A stretch of 64,000 nucleotides of DNA, from NCBI RefSeq assembly GCF_000282495.1, contig NZ_AKJE01000050.1, positions 1 to 64,000 of the forward strand, in the 5' to 3' direction. The notes under the pieces were generated by a model that was not told the origin of the DNA, made no database searches, and worked only from the letters and a program-made list of their open reading frames with translations. Shown here piece by piece: positions 32,693 through 41,959 of the stretch (its first letter is position 1; every line of letters begins with the position of its first letter). The translations under genes were made by a program, and so were the position numbers. This DNA comes from Pseudomonas sp. GM79. GTDB taxonomy: Bacteria > Pseudomonadota > Gammaproteobacteria > Pseudomonadales > Pseudomonadaceae.

Positions 32693-33817
32693 TTAAGCTA
32701 CCGACACCACCATAGACCGATTCAACCGCTTGTTGAAATCCAGCCAGGCCCCCAGCAGCACCATCAGCCCGACCCCCAACATTGCGCTGAATACCTGCAT
32801 CGCCAGTGCATTCCCGCCCAAGGCGTTGAGCATGTCCGCCAATGGCGCCAGCAACACGCCAAAACAAAACACTTCCAACGAATAACGACCCATGCGACAG
32901 CTTTGTTGCGCCAGCCAATGTTGCGTCCAGCCATTGTCGGGCAACAACCTGGCGGTGACGTAGGCGAGGGCGAGGAAATGCAGCAGGCGTGCCGGCGAGA
33001 GGTTGGTCTTGCTGATCGGATAGAGCCATTCGCCGAGTGTCTGGGGCATGAAGGCGTCATGCACGGTCGGCCACTTCCACGACACCGCGATCAGCCCGGT
33101 CACCATCAGATAGGTCAGCGCTGCGATAAAAACCGGCTGCCGAGTCAGCGGTCGAGGTTGCGGCGCCCGAGGCCTTTGCCCGTGAATCGCCGTCGCGCCA
33201 CCGAGAATAAACAACAGTTGCCAGGCCATCGGATTGAAAAACCACACGCCACCGTCGGTGCCCGACAGGTTCCATTGAAGCCATGGCGCCAGCAGATACA
33301 CCACCACCGACAACCCCACCACGTATTCAGGTTTGCGCAGCAGCATCGGCAGCACCAACGGCAGGCCGAGCAGCAATAAAATATACAGCGGCAGCGGGTC
33401 CATCAGGTTCGGCTTGAAGCGCAGCAACAGCTCATCCATCAATGCCTGCTGCGGATTGCTGAGGAAATACTGCAAGCCCATTTCCTGCACCAGGTCACGG
33501 GTTTCCACATGGCTGTTGGCGAAAAACACGATGCCCATCAACAGCGCCAGCAAAAAGATATGCACCACATACAGCACCCAGGCGCGTCGCAGGATTTTTA
33601 CCGTGGCGACCATGAAACCGTCGCGCCGGGCGATTTTTCCGTAGGCCAGCACGGCCGCGTACCCGGCCAGGAACACGAAAATCTCTGCCGCATCGCTGAA
33701 CCCGAAATTACGCACCGTGAACTGCGCGAGCGGGTTCTGTGGCACGTGATCCCAGAAGATGAAGATCAAGGCCAGGCCGCGAAAAAAGTCGATTCGGTGA
33801 TCGCGTTCAAACGTCAT
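32693..33817 (-). CDS. OpgC domain membrane acyltransferase
   Basis: This 374-residue integral membrane protein of the OpgC family has about ten membrane segments and an N-terminal RDHRIDFFRGLALIFIFWDHVP, with the conserved RxxDFxRG and nearby histidine of this acyltransferase group. OpgC succinylates osmoregulated periplasmic glucans in enterobacteria. No opgG/opgH genes are nearby, so the acceptor here is unknown. It is transcribed alone and divergent from the glycosyltransferase cassette. Confidence 0.87.
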   Translation of the reverse strand: MTFERDHRIDFFRGLALIFIFWDHVPQNPLAQFTVRNFGFSDAAEIFVFLAGYAAVLAYGKIARRDGFMVATVKILRRAWVLYVVHIFLLALLMGIVFFANSHVETRDLVQEMGLQYFLSNPQQALMDELLLRFKPNLMDPLPLYILLLLGLPLVLPMLLRKPEYVVGLSVVVYLLAPWLQWNLSGTDGGVWFFNPMAWQLLFILGGATAIHGQRPRAPQPRPLTRQPVFIAALTYLMVTGLIAVSWKWPTVHDAFMPQTLGEWLYPISKTNLSPARLLHFLALAYVTARLLPDNGWTQHWLAQQSCRMGRYSLEVFCFGVLLAPLADMLNALGGNALAMQVFSAMLGVGLMVLLGAWLDFNKRLNRSMVVSVA

Positions 33818-34038
33818 GATGGCGGGCTCTTGAACGGGTTGAGTAGGAGCGAGCGGCGCGCAGGGTGGCGTGATTCGCCGCCAATTGCAAAAGGCTGGAT
33901 ATTACCGAATGTCTCAGGGGGCTATAGCGAACGATCGGGATGGCGTGTCCGTCGGTCTGCCGGGCAGTTCGCGCACCAGAACGCCCCCTGATGGCGGTCT
34001 GCCGAACATCTACACTTCGATTTTCAGGAGTGTGAAAC

Positions 34039-34980
34039 GTGAAAGTTTCGCTGATTGTCCCGGTATTCAATGAAGAGCAGGCGATCAGTCTGTTCCATCA
34101 GGCGGTGCGTCGCGAATTGAAACTTGACCCGTGTGAAGTCGAGATCGTGTTCATCAACGACGGCAGTACCGACCGGACGGCTGAGCAGGCCAAGGCGCTG
34201 GCACAGGTCGATGAACAGGTATTGCTGATCAACTTTTCGCGCAACTTCGGCAAGGAACCGGCGTTGTTTGCCGGCCTGGAATACGCCACCGGCGATGCAG
34301 TGATCCCCATGGATGTGGACCTGCAGGATCCGATCAGCGTCATCCCGCAGTTGATTACCGAGTGGCAGAAGGGGGCCGATGTGGTGCTCGCCAAACGCCG
34401 CAATCGTGACAGTGACAGTTATTTGAAACGCCACAGCGCATCGCTCTTCTATCATTTGTTGAACAGGATTTCCTACACCCGGATCGAAGAAAACGTCGGG
34501 GATTTCCGGCTCATGGATCGCAAGGTGGTCAATGTGATTCGTGCGCTTCCCGAGCATCAGTTGTTCATGAAGGGCGTTCTGTCCTGGGCCGGATTCACCA
34601 CCGCGGTGGTGGAGTACGAGCGGGCCCGGCGAGTGGCAGGACGCAGCAAGTTCAATGGCTGGAAACTGTGGAACCTGGCGCTGGAAGGCATTACCTCTTT
34701 CAGCACGGTGCCTTTGCGATTGTGGACTTACATCGGTGGCGGCATTTCGATCTTCGCGGTGCTGTACGCGGTGTACATGGTGCTGGACAAGATTTTCTTC
34801 GGCAACAATGTCCCCGGTTACCCCTCGCTGATGACGGCCATTCTGTTTCTTGGTGGCGTCCAATTGATTGGCATCGGCATCCTCGGCGAGTATGTCGGCC
34901 GCATCTATATCGAAGCCAAGCATCGACCCCGTTATGTAGTCAAAGACGTCATTGGCGGCAAAGACCGGACCGGGCTTTAG
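34039..34980 (+). CDS. GtrB-like polyprenyl-phosphate glycosyltransferase (GT2)
   Basis: This 313-residue GT2 enzyme has the N-terminal LIVPVFNEEQ, INDGSTDRT and MDVDLQDP (the metal-binding DxD) motifs and two C-terminal membrane segments (about 235-295). This is the layout of GtrB, ArnC and bactoprenol glucosyltransferases, which load a sugar onto undecaprenyl phosphate on the cytoplasmic face. One base separates its stop from the next gene's ATG, so it is coupled to a GtrC-type transferase. Confidence 0.9.
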   Translation: MKVSLIVPVFNEEQAISLFHQAVRRELKLDPCEVEIVFINDGSTDRTAEQAKALAQVDEQVLLINFSRNFGKEPALFAGLEYATGDAVIPMDVDLQDPISVIPQLITEWQKGADVVLAKRRNRDSDSYLKRHSASLFYHLLNRISYTRIEENVGDFRLMDRKVVNVIRALPEHQLFMKGVLSWAGFTTAVVEYERARRVAGRSKFNGWKLWNLALEGITSFSTVPLRLWTYIGGGISIFAVLYAVYMVLDKIFFGNNVPGYPSLMTAILFLGGVQLIGIGILGEYVGRIYIEAKHRPRYVVKDVIGGKDRTGL

Positions 34981-34981
34981 C

Positions 34982-36490
34982 ATGGGCAGACTGGGCGACT
35001 TTTTCAGCAAAGAACTCGGGTATCGTCGGGTCTGGCTGTTTTTTTTGATCGCGACCCTGGTTTATGTCATTCCGCTAATCCTCGCGGACTATCCCTACAT
35101 CGATGACAACTGGCGCTCGCTGTCGGCCGGTACGGCCTGGGCGGGGCAGGGGCGGTTGTTCACCGAGCTGTTCTACAACCTGCTGACGTTCAGCGATGGC
35201 GCACCGAACATCTTTCCATTGCCGCTGTTGATCGCCACGCTCGCCATGGCTTTTGCGTTGACCAGCCTGACCTTCCATTACTACCCACGGCCGACACTAT
35301 CCTGCTGCCTGGTGCTGTTGCCGCTCTGGTACAACCCGTTCTTCCTGCAGAACCTGTCTTATCAATACGACGGGCCGGCCAATGCCTTGAGTCTGGTGGC
35401 AGTGATCTGCGCGATCACTTTTCGTCATCCCTCGCGCATTCTGCAATGGCTGGTGCCGGCCTTCCTGATTGCGCTGGCGCTGGGGCTCTATCAGGTGAGC
35501 CTGAATGTGTTCCTGGGCCTGTGTTGCCTGGAACTGCTCAGGGGCGCGAATGACAAATGGGCGTGGCGGCAGTGGTACGAATTGATTGGCTGGAAAATCG
35601 CCCAGGCAGGGCTCGGTGGGTTGATCTATAGCGTCACGGCTTATCCGTACATGAACCAGGATCGCGCCTTGCTGCTGAACTGGGCAGCAGAGCCTTTGCT
35701 GCAAGTTGAAATCAACATCGGCCGGGTGCTGGAAAAAGTCGCGCTGCTGTTTCACGGTGGATTCACCTGGGTGTTCGCCGTGCTGCTGTTGTGTGCCCTA
35801 GTGGGCAGCGCACGGTTGGTCCGGAACGTGATGGAACGCCACGACACCGGGCTGAGAAAAATCGTGATGGGCCTGGCGTGCGTGCTGACGGTATCGGTCG
35901 TGACCTTGCTGGTGTCGGGGGCTGCGCTGTTTTTCCGCGACTTCAATGAAGGCGCCAGAACCTTGATGGGTTTTGCGGTGTTGCTGGTGCTGGTGTTCTA
36001 TTTAAGCCATCTGGCGCTGGCCCCCATCCATGAGCGGTTGCCGCTGCTGTTGGCGGTGCCTCTGTTGGCCATGCTTTCGTTGTCTTACGCCTATGGCCGT
36101 GTGCTGACGGTGCAGAACACTTTTGCGTCCAGCGCGTTGTTTTCCCTGGGGCATGACATCGCGGCCCATCGGCAATTGCACGAGGCCAAGCGCATTTACC
36201 TGGCGGTGAGTTATTCCGATCACTGGCTGGTGGGGGCCGCGGGTTCGTTCAAGCAGATGCCGGTCTTGCATTATCTGCTGAACATCAACTTCTTCATGCT
36301 GGCTGAAAACCTGCCGAAGGCGGGCATCACCAATGTGGTCGCGGAGAGGGAGCGGCGTAATGCGACCCTGATGGGTTACCAGGCTTATCCGCCGCTGGTG
36401 GAGAGCAAGTTTTACCGCATCTATCTGCTGGGTGATTACGGTTTCATCGTCATGAAGGAGCCAACCCCGATCACCACGCTTCAGTGGTGA
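34982..36490 (+). CDS. Membrane glucosyltransferase (Glucos_trans_II type)
   Basis: This 502-residue protein has about ten membrane segments and the family opening LADYPYIDDNWRSLSAG, an aspartate-rich periplasmic motif typical of GT-C enzymes that use polyprenyl-linked sugars. The ATG at 34982 immediately follows the GtrB-like stop. It would move glucose from the lipid carrier to a surface polymer such as O-antigen. The acceptor is not evident. Confidence 0.85.
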   Translation: MGRLGDFFSKELGYRRVWLFFLIATLVYVIPLILADYPYIDDNWRSLSAGTAWAGQGRLFTELFYNLLTFSDGAPNIFPLPLLIATLAMAFALTSLTFHYYPRPTLSCCLVLLPLWYNPFFLQNLSYQYDGPANALSLVAVICAITFRHPSRILQWLVPAFLIALALGLYQVSLNVFLGLCCLELLRGANDKWAWRQWYELIGWKIAQAGLGGLIYSVTAYPYMNQDRALLLNWAAEPLLQVEINIGRVLEKVALLFHGGFTWVFAVLLLCALVGSARLVRNVMERHDTGLRKIVMGLACVLTVSVVTLLVSGAALFFRDFNEGARTLMGFAVLLVLVFYLSHLALAPIHERLPLLLAVPLLAMLSLSYAYGRVLTVQNTFASSALFSLGHDIAAHRQLHEAKRIYLAVSYSDHWLVGAAGSFKQMPVLHYLLNINFFMLAENLPKAGITNVVAERERRNATLMGYQAYPPLVESKFYRIYLLGDYGFIVMKEPTPITTLQW

Positions 36491-38109
36491 GCCTGGTGAT
36501 TACCTCTTTGATCCCTCCCGAAAGGTTTCCATCCCGGATGGCCGACAGGGCAGGCCTGGTGGCGGTGATCGTCCTCGCGTTGTTCGCAAGGTTTCATTCC
36601 ATCACCGTGCCGGTCATCTGGTACGACGAGGCCTACAGCATCTTGCTGGCCGAAGGCTCGCCTGCGTATATCTGGGCTACGACGGCACGGGATGTTCATC
36701 CGCCGCTTTACTATGTCTTGCTGCATTTGTGGATGTTGCTGTTCGGCAATGGCGTGTTGGCTGCGCGATCCCTGAGTGCGCTGGCGGATGTCGGCACGCT
36801 GTTGCTGTGCATTAAATTGATGAGTCTGGTGACGACGCGAAAGTCGACCTGGATAGCGGCATTGTTGTTGGCATTGCTACCGATATCGGTGCGCTATAGC
36901 CAGGAAGTGCGAATGTACACCTTGCTCGGCTTCTGGCTGATGGGCGCGACCGTGGCGCTGGTGTGCTGGGTCAAGGCACCGGATCAAAAGCGTTATCCGG
37001 TTTTTTACGTGCTGCTGATGACGGCTGCTTTCTACACGCACTACTTCGCCGCACTGTGCGTGCTGGTGCATTGGCTTTGTTGGTGGCGAGTGCGAGAGGG
37101 CGGTCGGCCCGGGGCAATAACGTTTCGTGCGTGGGTCGTGGCTAACAGCGCAATCGTTGTGCTGTACCTGCCGTGGATTCCTCATTTCATCGATCAATTG
37201 TTGCGAATGGACGGGCTCGAGTGGATACCGCCGCTCACTTGGCAAACAGCGCTGACCTTCGTTTGGCAATTGGTGATGATGGAGGGAGAGGTCAGTTATT
37301 CATCCCTATGGCGTGTGTTGCCCTCGGTGTTGATCGTTGTTTGCGCCGCTGCGGTGCTGCTCAAGGCACGCCATGAGCGACCTTTCAGCGTCTTGCTGGT
37401 GGGCTATTTTTTTGTGCCGGTGTTGAGCGTGTTTCTGGTGTCGCTGATTGTTCCGGTCTTCAACGCCAGGTACCTGGTGTTCGCGGCTGTCGCGTTGCCC
37501 CTGATCGTTGCGCTCGCGCTGGACGCATTCAGCCAACGCCATGCCGTTCTTGCCGCTGTCGCCATGACGTTGGTTTTGTTGGCAGAAGTACACGGGCTTT
37601 CGGCGGTCTACGCGCAAACCGATGAGATGAGCGGGACGAGCATTCGCAAAGACGCAAGACTGGACGCCGTGGTCGCAGGGCTTGGCCGCGAAGTACGTCC
37701 GGGTGACGAGATCGTTGTGGATAACCTGTATTGGTATTTGCCGTTTACGTACTACAACTCGACCGGTATTCAGCCGAGGCTATACGCTTTCAAACCACCG
37801 ACAGGCACCCTTTGGGGAACCGCCGAATACGGAGGTTGGGCACTCATCCCCCGTCATTTGCATTCGATTCTCTTCGACGATTTTTCAACTTTGAAACTCA
37901 ATGCCAAGCGGATCTGGTGGGTCACGGGCGATGCTCGTCCTGAACACGACGCCTTGTTTCCCAAACACTGGAAACAAGCACTGATGCTAAAGGAAGGGGA
38001 CAGTGAAGCCCGTTTGTTTATCCGAGGGGAAGCGGCAACCCCCCTTGAGGTTGACGTCAGAACGCATCCATCAGCACAACAATACAATCCTTCGCCTGGT
38101 AACCATTGA
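36484..38109 (+). CDS. Glycosyltransferase family 39 (ArnT/PMT-like)
   Basis: This 541-residue membrane protein has the GT39 signature VIWYDEAYSILLAEG in the first periplasmic loop and RDVHPPLYYVLLHLW next, and about ten membrane segments. A periplasmic C-terminal domain follows. GTG codons at 36484 and 36487 overlap the end of the previous gene and are the only plausible starts, implying translational coupling. It completes a three-gene cassette of lipid-linked sugar transferases. Its 3' end overlaps the convergent monooxygenase gene by 53 bases. Confidence 0.85.
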   Translation: MVSLVITSLIPPERFPSRMADRAGLVAVIVLALFARFHSITVPVIWYDEAYSILLAEGSPAYIWATTARDVHPPLYYVLLHLWMLLFGNGVLAARSLSALADVGTLLLCIKLMSLVTTRKSTWIAALLLALLPISVRYSQEVRMYTLLGFWLMGATVALVCWVKAPDQKRYPVFYVLLMTAAFYTHYFAALCVLVHWLCWWRVREGGRPGAITFRAWVVANSAIVVLYLPWIPHFIDQLLRMDGLEWIPPLTWQTALTFVWQLVMMEGEVSYSSLWRVLPSVLIVVCAAAVLLKARHERPFSVLLVGYFFVPVLSVFLVSLIVPVFNARYLVFAAVALPLIVALALDAFSQRHAVLAAVAMTLVLLAEVHGLSAVYAQTDEMSGTSIRKDARLDAVVAGLGREVRPGDEIVVDNLYWYLPFTYYNSTGIQPRLYAFKPPTGTLWGTAEYGGWALIPRHLHSILFDDFSTLKLNAKRIWWVTGDARPEHDALFPKHWKQALMLKEGDSEARLFIRGEAATPLEVDVRTHPSAQQYNPSPGNH

Positions 38110-38341
38110 TCTGCGGCACCAGACGCCGAAAATGCTCAGACTGGCAATGAGCATCCAGCGCTGCCTTATTCGGCCATTGTTCGACGAAGATAAAGTGCCC
38201 CGGGTCTTTTTGATCGATGAACAGATCGTAAGCAATGCAATCAGGTTCCAGTCGAGTCTTCTCGACCAGTTCGGCGTACCACGGGCGAACGGTTTCAATG
38301 TATTCGGGTTTGATGAAATCTTGAGCGATTACTTTCAGCAT
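38057..38341 (-). CDS. Antibiotic biosynthesis monooxygenase domain protein (YgiN-like)
   Basis: This 94-residue ABM-fold protein shows the family features MLKVIAQDFIKPEYIETVRP, LEPDCIAYDLFID and FVEQWPNKAALDAHCQSEHF. Small proteins of this type act as quinol monooxygenases or similar heme-free oxygenases. AAGGAAGAA lies just upstream of the ATG at 38341; the longer open frame above it runs into a repeat and is not coding. The last 53 bases overlap the end of the GT39 gene on the other strand. Confidence 0.88.
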   Translation of the reverse strand: MLKVIAQDFIKPEYIETVRPWYAELVEKTRLEPDCIAYDLFIDQKDPGHFIFVEQWPNKAALDAHCQSEHFRRLVPQINGYQAKDCIVVLMDAF

Positions 38342-38747
38342 GGTGTTCTTCCTTGGCGCATGGGTATCTACACATCTTCCCGGATTTTGAGGGTGTACAT
38401 ATCCGTTTTTGCGGTAATGGCCACTTAGGGTTCCGCCCTTACGGCGGGTCACTTGGAAAAGGGCGAGCGACTCAGGAGGGACAGGCTCAAACGGTTTCCT
38501 TGGGTTCGGACCCGGTAATGGTAGGCAGTGGCATACAGGCTCTTGTGGCGAGGGAGCTTGCTCCCGCTCGGCTGCGCAGCAGTCGCAAAACCTGCTGACG
38601 GGCTTTGTCTGACTGAGCGCGTTGTCTGTTTTGGGATCGCTTCGCGATCCAGCGGGAGCAAGCTCCCTCGCCACAGAGATCTCCTGTGGACAGAGATTTC
38701 CAGCTTACGGGCGATGGCTATATTGGAGCAACCGGGTAGGAGCGTGC
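38342..38747. other. 406-base intergenic region
   Basis: It lies between the monooxygenase gene and the kinase operon's end. It contains one REP-like pair (38544-38675) and otherwise nothing I can name. Confidence 0.6.
38544..38675. repeat. REP-like inverted pair, GCGAGGGAGCTTGCTCCCGC type
   Basis: It has the same outer arms as the element at 30603. The spacer additionally contains GGATCGCTTCGCGATCC, a short palindrome. Confidence 0.87.
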
Positions 38748-40151
38748 TTATGCTGGCCAGGATTGCCGCACCGGCAACTCGACCCGAAACGTGCTACCCA
38801 CCCCGACTTCGCTGCGTACCGAAATATCGCCCTGGTGTTTTTTCACGATGCCATAGGACAGGGACAACCCGAGCCCTGTCCCCTGGCCCACCGGTTTGGT
38901 GGTGTAGAACGGGTCGAATATTTTCTGCAGGTTGTCCGGCTCGATACCTATGCCCGTGTCCGCGACCTCGATCGATACCGTTTCACCTTCAAGCCCGGTG
39001 CGTAGCGTGATGGTGCCCCGTTCCGGCCCCATTGCCTGAGACGCGTTGACAATCAGGTTCATGATCACCTGATTGATTTGCGATGGCAGGCATTCGATAT
39101 CGGGCAGCTGTTGAAACTCCTTCACCACATCGGCCTTGTACTTGAGTTCATTGGCAACGATGTTCAAGGTCGACTCGATGCCTTGGTGCAGATTGGTCCA
39201 CTGCCATTCCTGATTGGAGTCGACGCGGGAGAAGTCCTTCAGGTCTTTGACGATCTGCCCGACGCGGCCGATGCCTTCCTTGGACTCCTTGATCAGCAGG
39301 GGAATGTCTTCACGCAGAAAGTCCAGTTCCACCCGTTCACGCAACTGACTGAGTTGCTCGATGACCTCGCTTGAGCCAATGGCGTTTTCCGCCTCCCGAT
39401 AGGCATCGAGCATGTCCTGCAGTTGTTTGAAGTAGCCATCGAGGGCGCCGAGGTTGGAGGAAATGAAGCCGATGGGATTATTGATTTCATGGGCGACGCC
39501 CGCCGCCAGTTGCCCCAGCGAAGCGAGTTTTTCCGACTGCACCAATTGGGATTCAAGCTGTTTACGCTCGTCGATTTCCCGCTGCAACGCCTCGCTGGCT
39601 TGCTTGAACTGGGCCGTGCGCTGATCCACCAGATGCTCCAGATGGCTCATCTGAATAGAAGCCCGCTCGGTCATCTCCCATTTGGTGAGCAGGGTATTGG
39701 CCATCTGCTGGACTTCAATGTTGTCGAACGGTTTTTTCAGAATCAGCAGGCGATCATGGGCGTGCAAGCGTTCCAGCAGTTCATCCCACGAATAGTCGGA
39801 ATAGGCAGTACACACCACCACTTGCAGCTGCGGGTCTTCCTGCCACAGGTGCTCGATGGTCTGCGCACCGTCCCAGCCTTCAGGCATGCGCATGTCGACG
39901 AAGGCCAGGGCGTAGGGGCGGTTTTCCTGTAAGGCCTGAGTGAGTTTGCCCAGACCCTCCTGACCGCCATAGGCCGAGTCCAGCTCGAACAGCAGGTTGG
40001 TGGATTTCACTTCGCTGCCGAACAGCGCGGCCTCCATTTCGTCCAGTTCTACATGCAGTGCCGACGTTGGGGTGAGGATCTTGCGAAAGTCTTCATGGAT
40101 GGACGGCGTGTCGTCAATCAGCAGAATGCGTCGGTTCGAAAGGTCGCTCAT
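38748..40151 (-). CDS. Receiver-histidine kinase hybrid
   Basis: This 467-residue soluble protein has an N-terminal receiver domain (DD13-14, phospho-acceptor D86 in FVDMRMPEGWDG, K140 in LKKPFD). A coiled coil follows at about 165-205, then a HisKA/HATPase_c kinase with H221 in GVAHEINNPIGFI, the N box NLIVNASQAM and GTGLGLSLSYGI. The receiver is about 28 residues longer than usual between DD and D86; two GGDEF-EAL proteins of the operon share this form. Its ATG overlaps the upstream kinase gene by four bases. It may relay phosphate among the operon's receivers. Confidence 0.92.
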   Translation of the reverse strand: MSDLSNRRILLIDDTPSIHEDFRKILTPTSALHVELDEMEAALFGSEVKSTNLLFELDSAYGGQEGLGKLTQALQENRPYALAFVDMRMPEGWDGAQTIEHLWQEDPQLQVVVCTAYSDYSWDELLERLHAHDRLLILKKPFDNIEVQQMANTLLTKWEMTERASIQMSHLEHLVDQRTAQFKQASEALQREIDERKQLESQLVQSEKLASLGQLAAGVAHEINNPIGFISSNLGALDGYFKQLQDMLDAYREAENAIGSSEVIEQLSQLRERVELDFLREDIPLLIKESKEGIGRVGQIVKDLKDFSRVDSNQEWQWTNLHQGIESTLNIVANELKYKADVVKEFQQLPDIECLPSQINQVIMNLIVNASQAMGPERGTITLRTGLEGETVSIEVADTGIGIEPDNLQKIFDPFYTTKPVGQGTGLGLSLSYGIVKKHQGDISVRSEVGVGSTFRVELPVRQSWPA

Positions 40152-41959
40152 GCTTCCTCCATGACGGTTTTCAACGGGATCTGCAAAGTGAACAGTGCGC
40201 CTTTGCCCGGCCCGTCGCTGTGGGCGGTGAGATGGCCGTTCATCTCGATCGCGGCCAAGGCACAGCTGTGCAGGCCGAAGCCGTGACCTTCCTTGCGGGT
40301 GGTAAAACCGTGGGCAAAGATCCGTGTCATGTTCTGCGGCTCGATGCCTTCGCCGTCATCCTTGACGCTGATTTGCAGAATCGTGTCTTCGACGATTTTC
40401 ACCCCAAGGGTCATTTGCCGCGGGCGATTGCTGAGGTCAGTCATGGCGTATTTGGCGTTGCTGATCAGGTTGATCAGGATCAGCAACAATCGGTGTTTGT
40501 CGCCCATGATTTGCGGTACGTCGCCGTACTCCTTGACCACCGTGACGTGATGCCGGGTCAGGGCGCCGGCGTTCATCCGCAGGGCGTCCTCCAGCAGTTC
40601 GCTGACGTGCAACGGTTCCATCAGGCTGTTGGCACCCGCGTAGGACTGCTGGGTGGCGACGATGTCTTTGATGTGGTCGACGCTTTTGCTCAGTTGCGCG
40701 AGTTCGTCGGTCATGCCTTGTTGTTCAAGGGCAATGGCATCCACCAGTTGGTTCAGATAACCGGGTAGCAGTTTTCCTTTCTCGTCCTGGGTCAGGAAGG
40801 CGCCCAGGTCGTCTTGATGCGCGTTGATCAGCTGCATCGCCTTGCCCAGTCCCTGGGCCTTGCTGTTACGCAGTTTGCGGGTGACCAGGTCGGCCGAGAT
40901 GTTCACGCTGTTGAGCACGTTGCCGACGTTGTGCAGCACATTGGTGGCGATTTCAGCCATGCCGGCCTGGCGCGCGGTGTCGAGCAGTTCGCTCTGGGTA
41001 TCCTTGAGTTCGCGGGTGCGCTCCTCGACCCGTTGTTCGAGGACGTCGTTGGCGGTTTGCAGTTCCTTGTTGACCCGGTTGGTCTCCCCGAAGCTGCGCA
41101 TCAGGCGAATGGCCAAGTACACCAGCACCATCACCAGCAACGTCGAGAATACCAACATGTAGAAGTGGTAGCGCCGGTTGGCTGCATCGGTTTGCTGCTG
41201 GTCCTTGTTCAGCAGCGCAGTAATGTCGTCCAGCCGTGCGGCCACGGGAACGGCTTCGATATTCTCCAGCAGCCGATTGACCACGGGTTGTTCCCGCAGG
41301 ATCAGCGCAATGTGATTGCTCAAGACATCGATCGGGCTATGAAACTGCTCCGGTAATCGTTCCTTGTTCACCCGCAGTTTGTTCAGCCCGACCAGGATAT
41401 CGGCCGCTTTGTCGTTGGAGGTGACCTGGGCGAACTCCAGGCTGCTGAGCATTAAGTCGTAGGTGTCGGTGGCGATGTTCTGTAGTTGCAGTTTGTCTTC
41501 GTCGACCAGTTGGGTAAGCGGTTCCTGGATGTCATCTTCGGCGGTGGGCAAAAATGCCAGTGAGTTACGCAGCACAGCGTTGTGCGATTTGAACTGCTCC
41601 ACCAGCCGGGTTTTTTCCTGAATGGCGGCGTGGTAAGCCTCATGGCTGGCGCGCCAGGTTGGCGAGTCGTTGCGGCCATGATTGGACTCCATGGTCTCGA
41701 ACCGCTCCCACAGGTTCGTTATCTCGGTCAGCGGTGCAACCAACGGGTCGTAGTTGTGGCTGATGGCAATCCTGGCCTTGAGAATCTCGGTTTCCCACTG
41801 CGCGTTGAACTGTTTGATCCGGCCAATCAGGTCCCGGGACTCGGCGTACGTCGAGGTCTGGTCGGAGCTTGATTTGAGGTACAGAAACAGCAGTGTCGAG
41901 GCCAGCAACACGGCCACGCCACTGAGCAACAAGAGGTTGCGACGGTGGTACGTTTTCAT
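40148..41959 (-). CDS. Membrane sensor histidine kinase
   Basis: This 603-residue kinase has membrane segments near 8-28 and 265-286 flanking an all-helical periplasmic sensor of about 230 residues (possibly a DAHL-type domain). A coiled coil then leads to the phospho-acceptor H343 in NVLHNVGNVLNSVNI, and the ATPase core has the N box LINLISNAKYAM and GFGLHSCALAAIEMNG. The start at 41959 has GGGGAGG upstream and its ATGA overlaps the stop of the cytochrome c peroxidase gene. The tight link suggests the sensor reports on the same periplasmic redox event. Confidence 0.9.
   Translation of the reverse strand: MKTYHRRNLLLLSGVAVLLASTLLFLYLKSSSDQTSTYAESRDLIGRIKQFNAQWETEILKARIAISHNYDPLVAPLTEITNLWERFETMESNHGRNDSPTWRASHEAYHAAIQEKTRLVEQFKSHNAVLRNSLAFLPTAEDDIQEPLTQLVDEDKLQLQNIATDTYDLMLSSLEFAQVTSNDKAADILVGLNKLRVNKERLPEQFHSPIDVLSNHIALILREQPVVNRLLENIEAVPVAARLDDITALLNKDQQQTDAANRRYHFYMLVFSTLLVMVLVYLAIRLMRSFGETNRVNKELQTANDVLEQRVEERTRELKDTQSELLDTARQAGMAEIATNVLHNVGNVLNSVNISADLVTRKLRNSKAQGLGKAMQLINAHQDDLGAFLTQDEKGKLLPGYLNQLVDAIALEQQGMTDELAQLSKSVDHIKDIVATQQSYAGANSLMEPLHVSELLEDALRMNAGALTRHHVTVVKEYGDVPQIMGDKHRLLLILINLISNAKYAMTDLSNRPRQMTLGVKIVEDTILQISVKDDGEGIEPQNMTRIFAHGFTTRKEGHGFGLHSCALAAIEMNGHLTAHSDGPGKGALFTLQIPLKTVMEEA

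Noticed and set aside
38342..38674. N-terminal extension of the small monooxygenase
   Set aside because: The extension is translated REP sequence; a good ribosome-binding site precedes the internal ATG at 38341.
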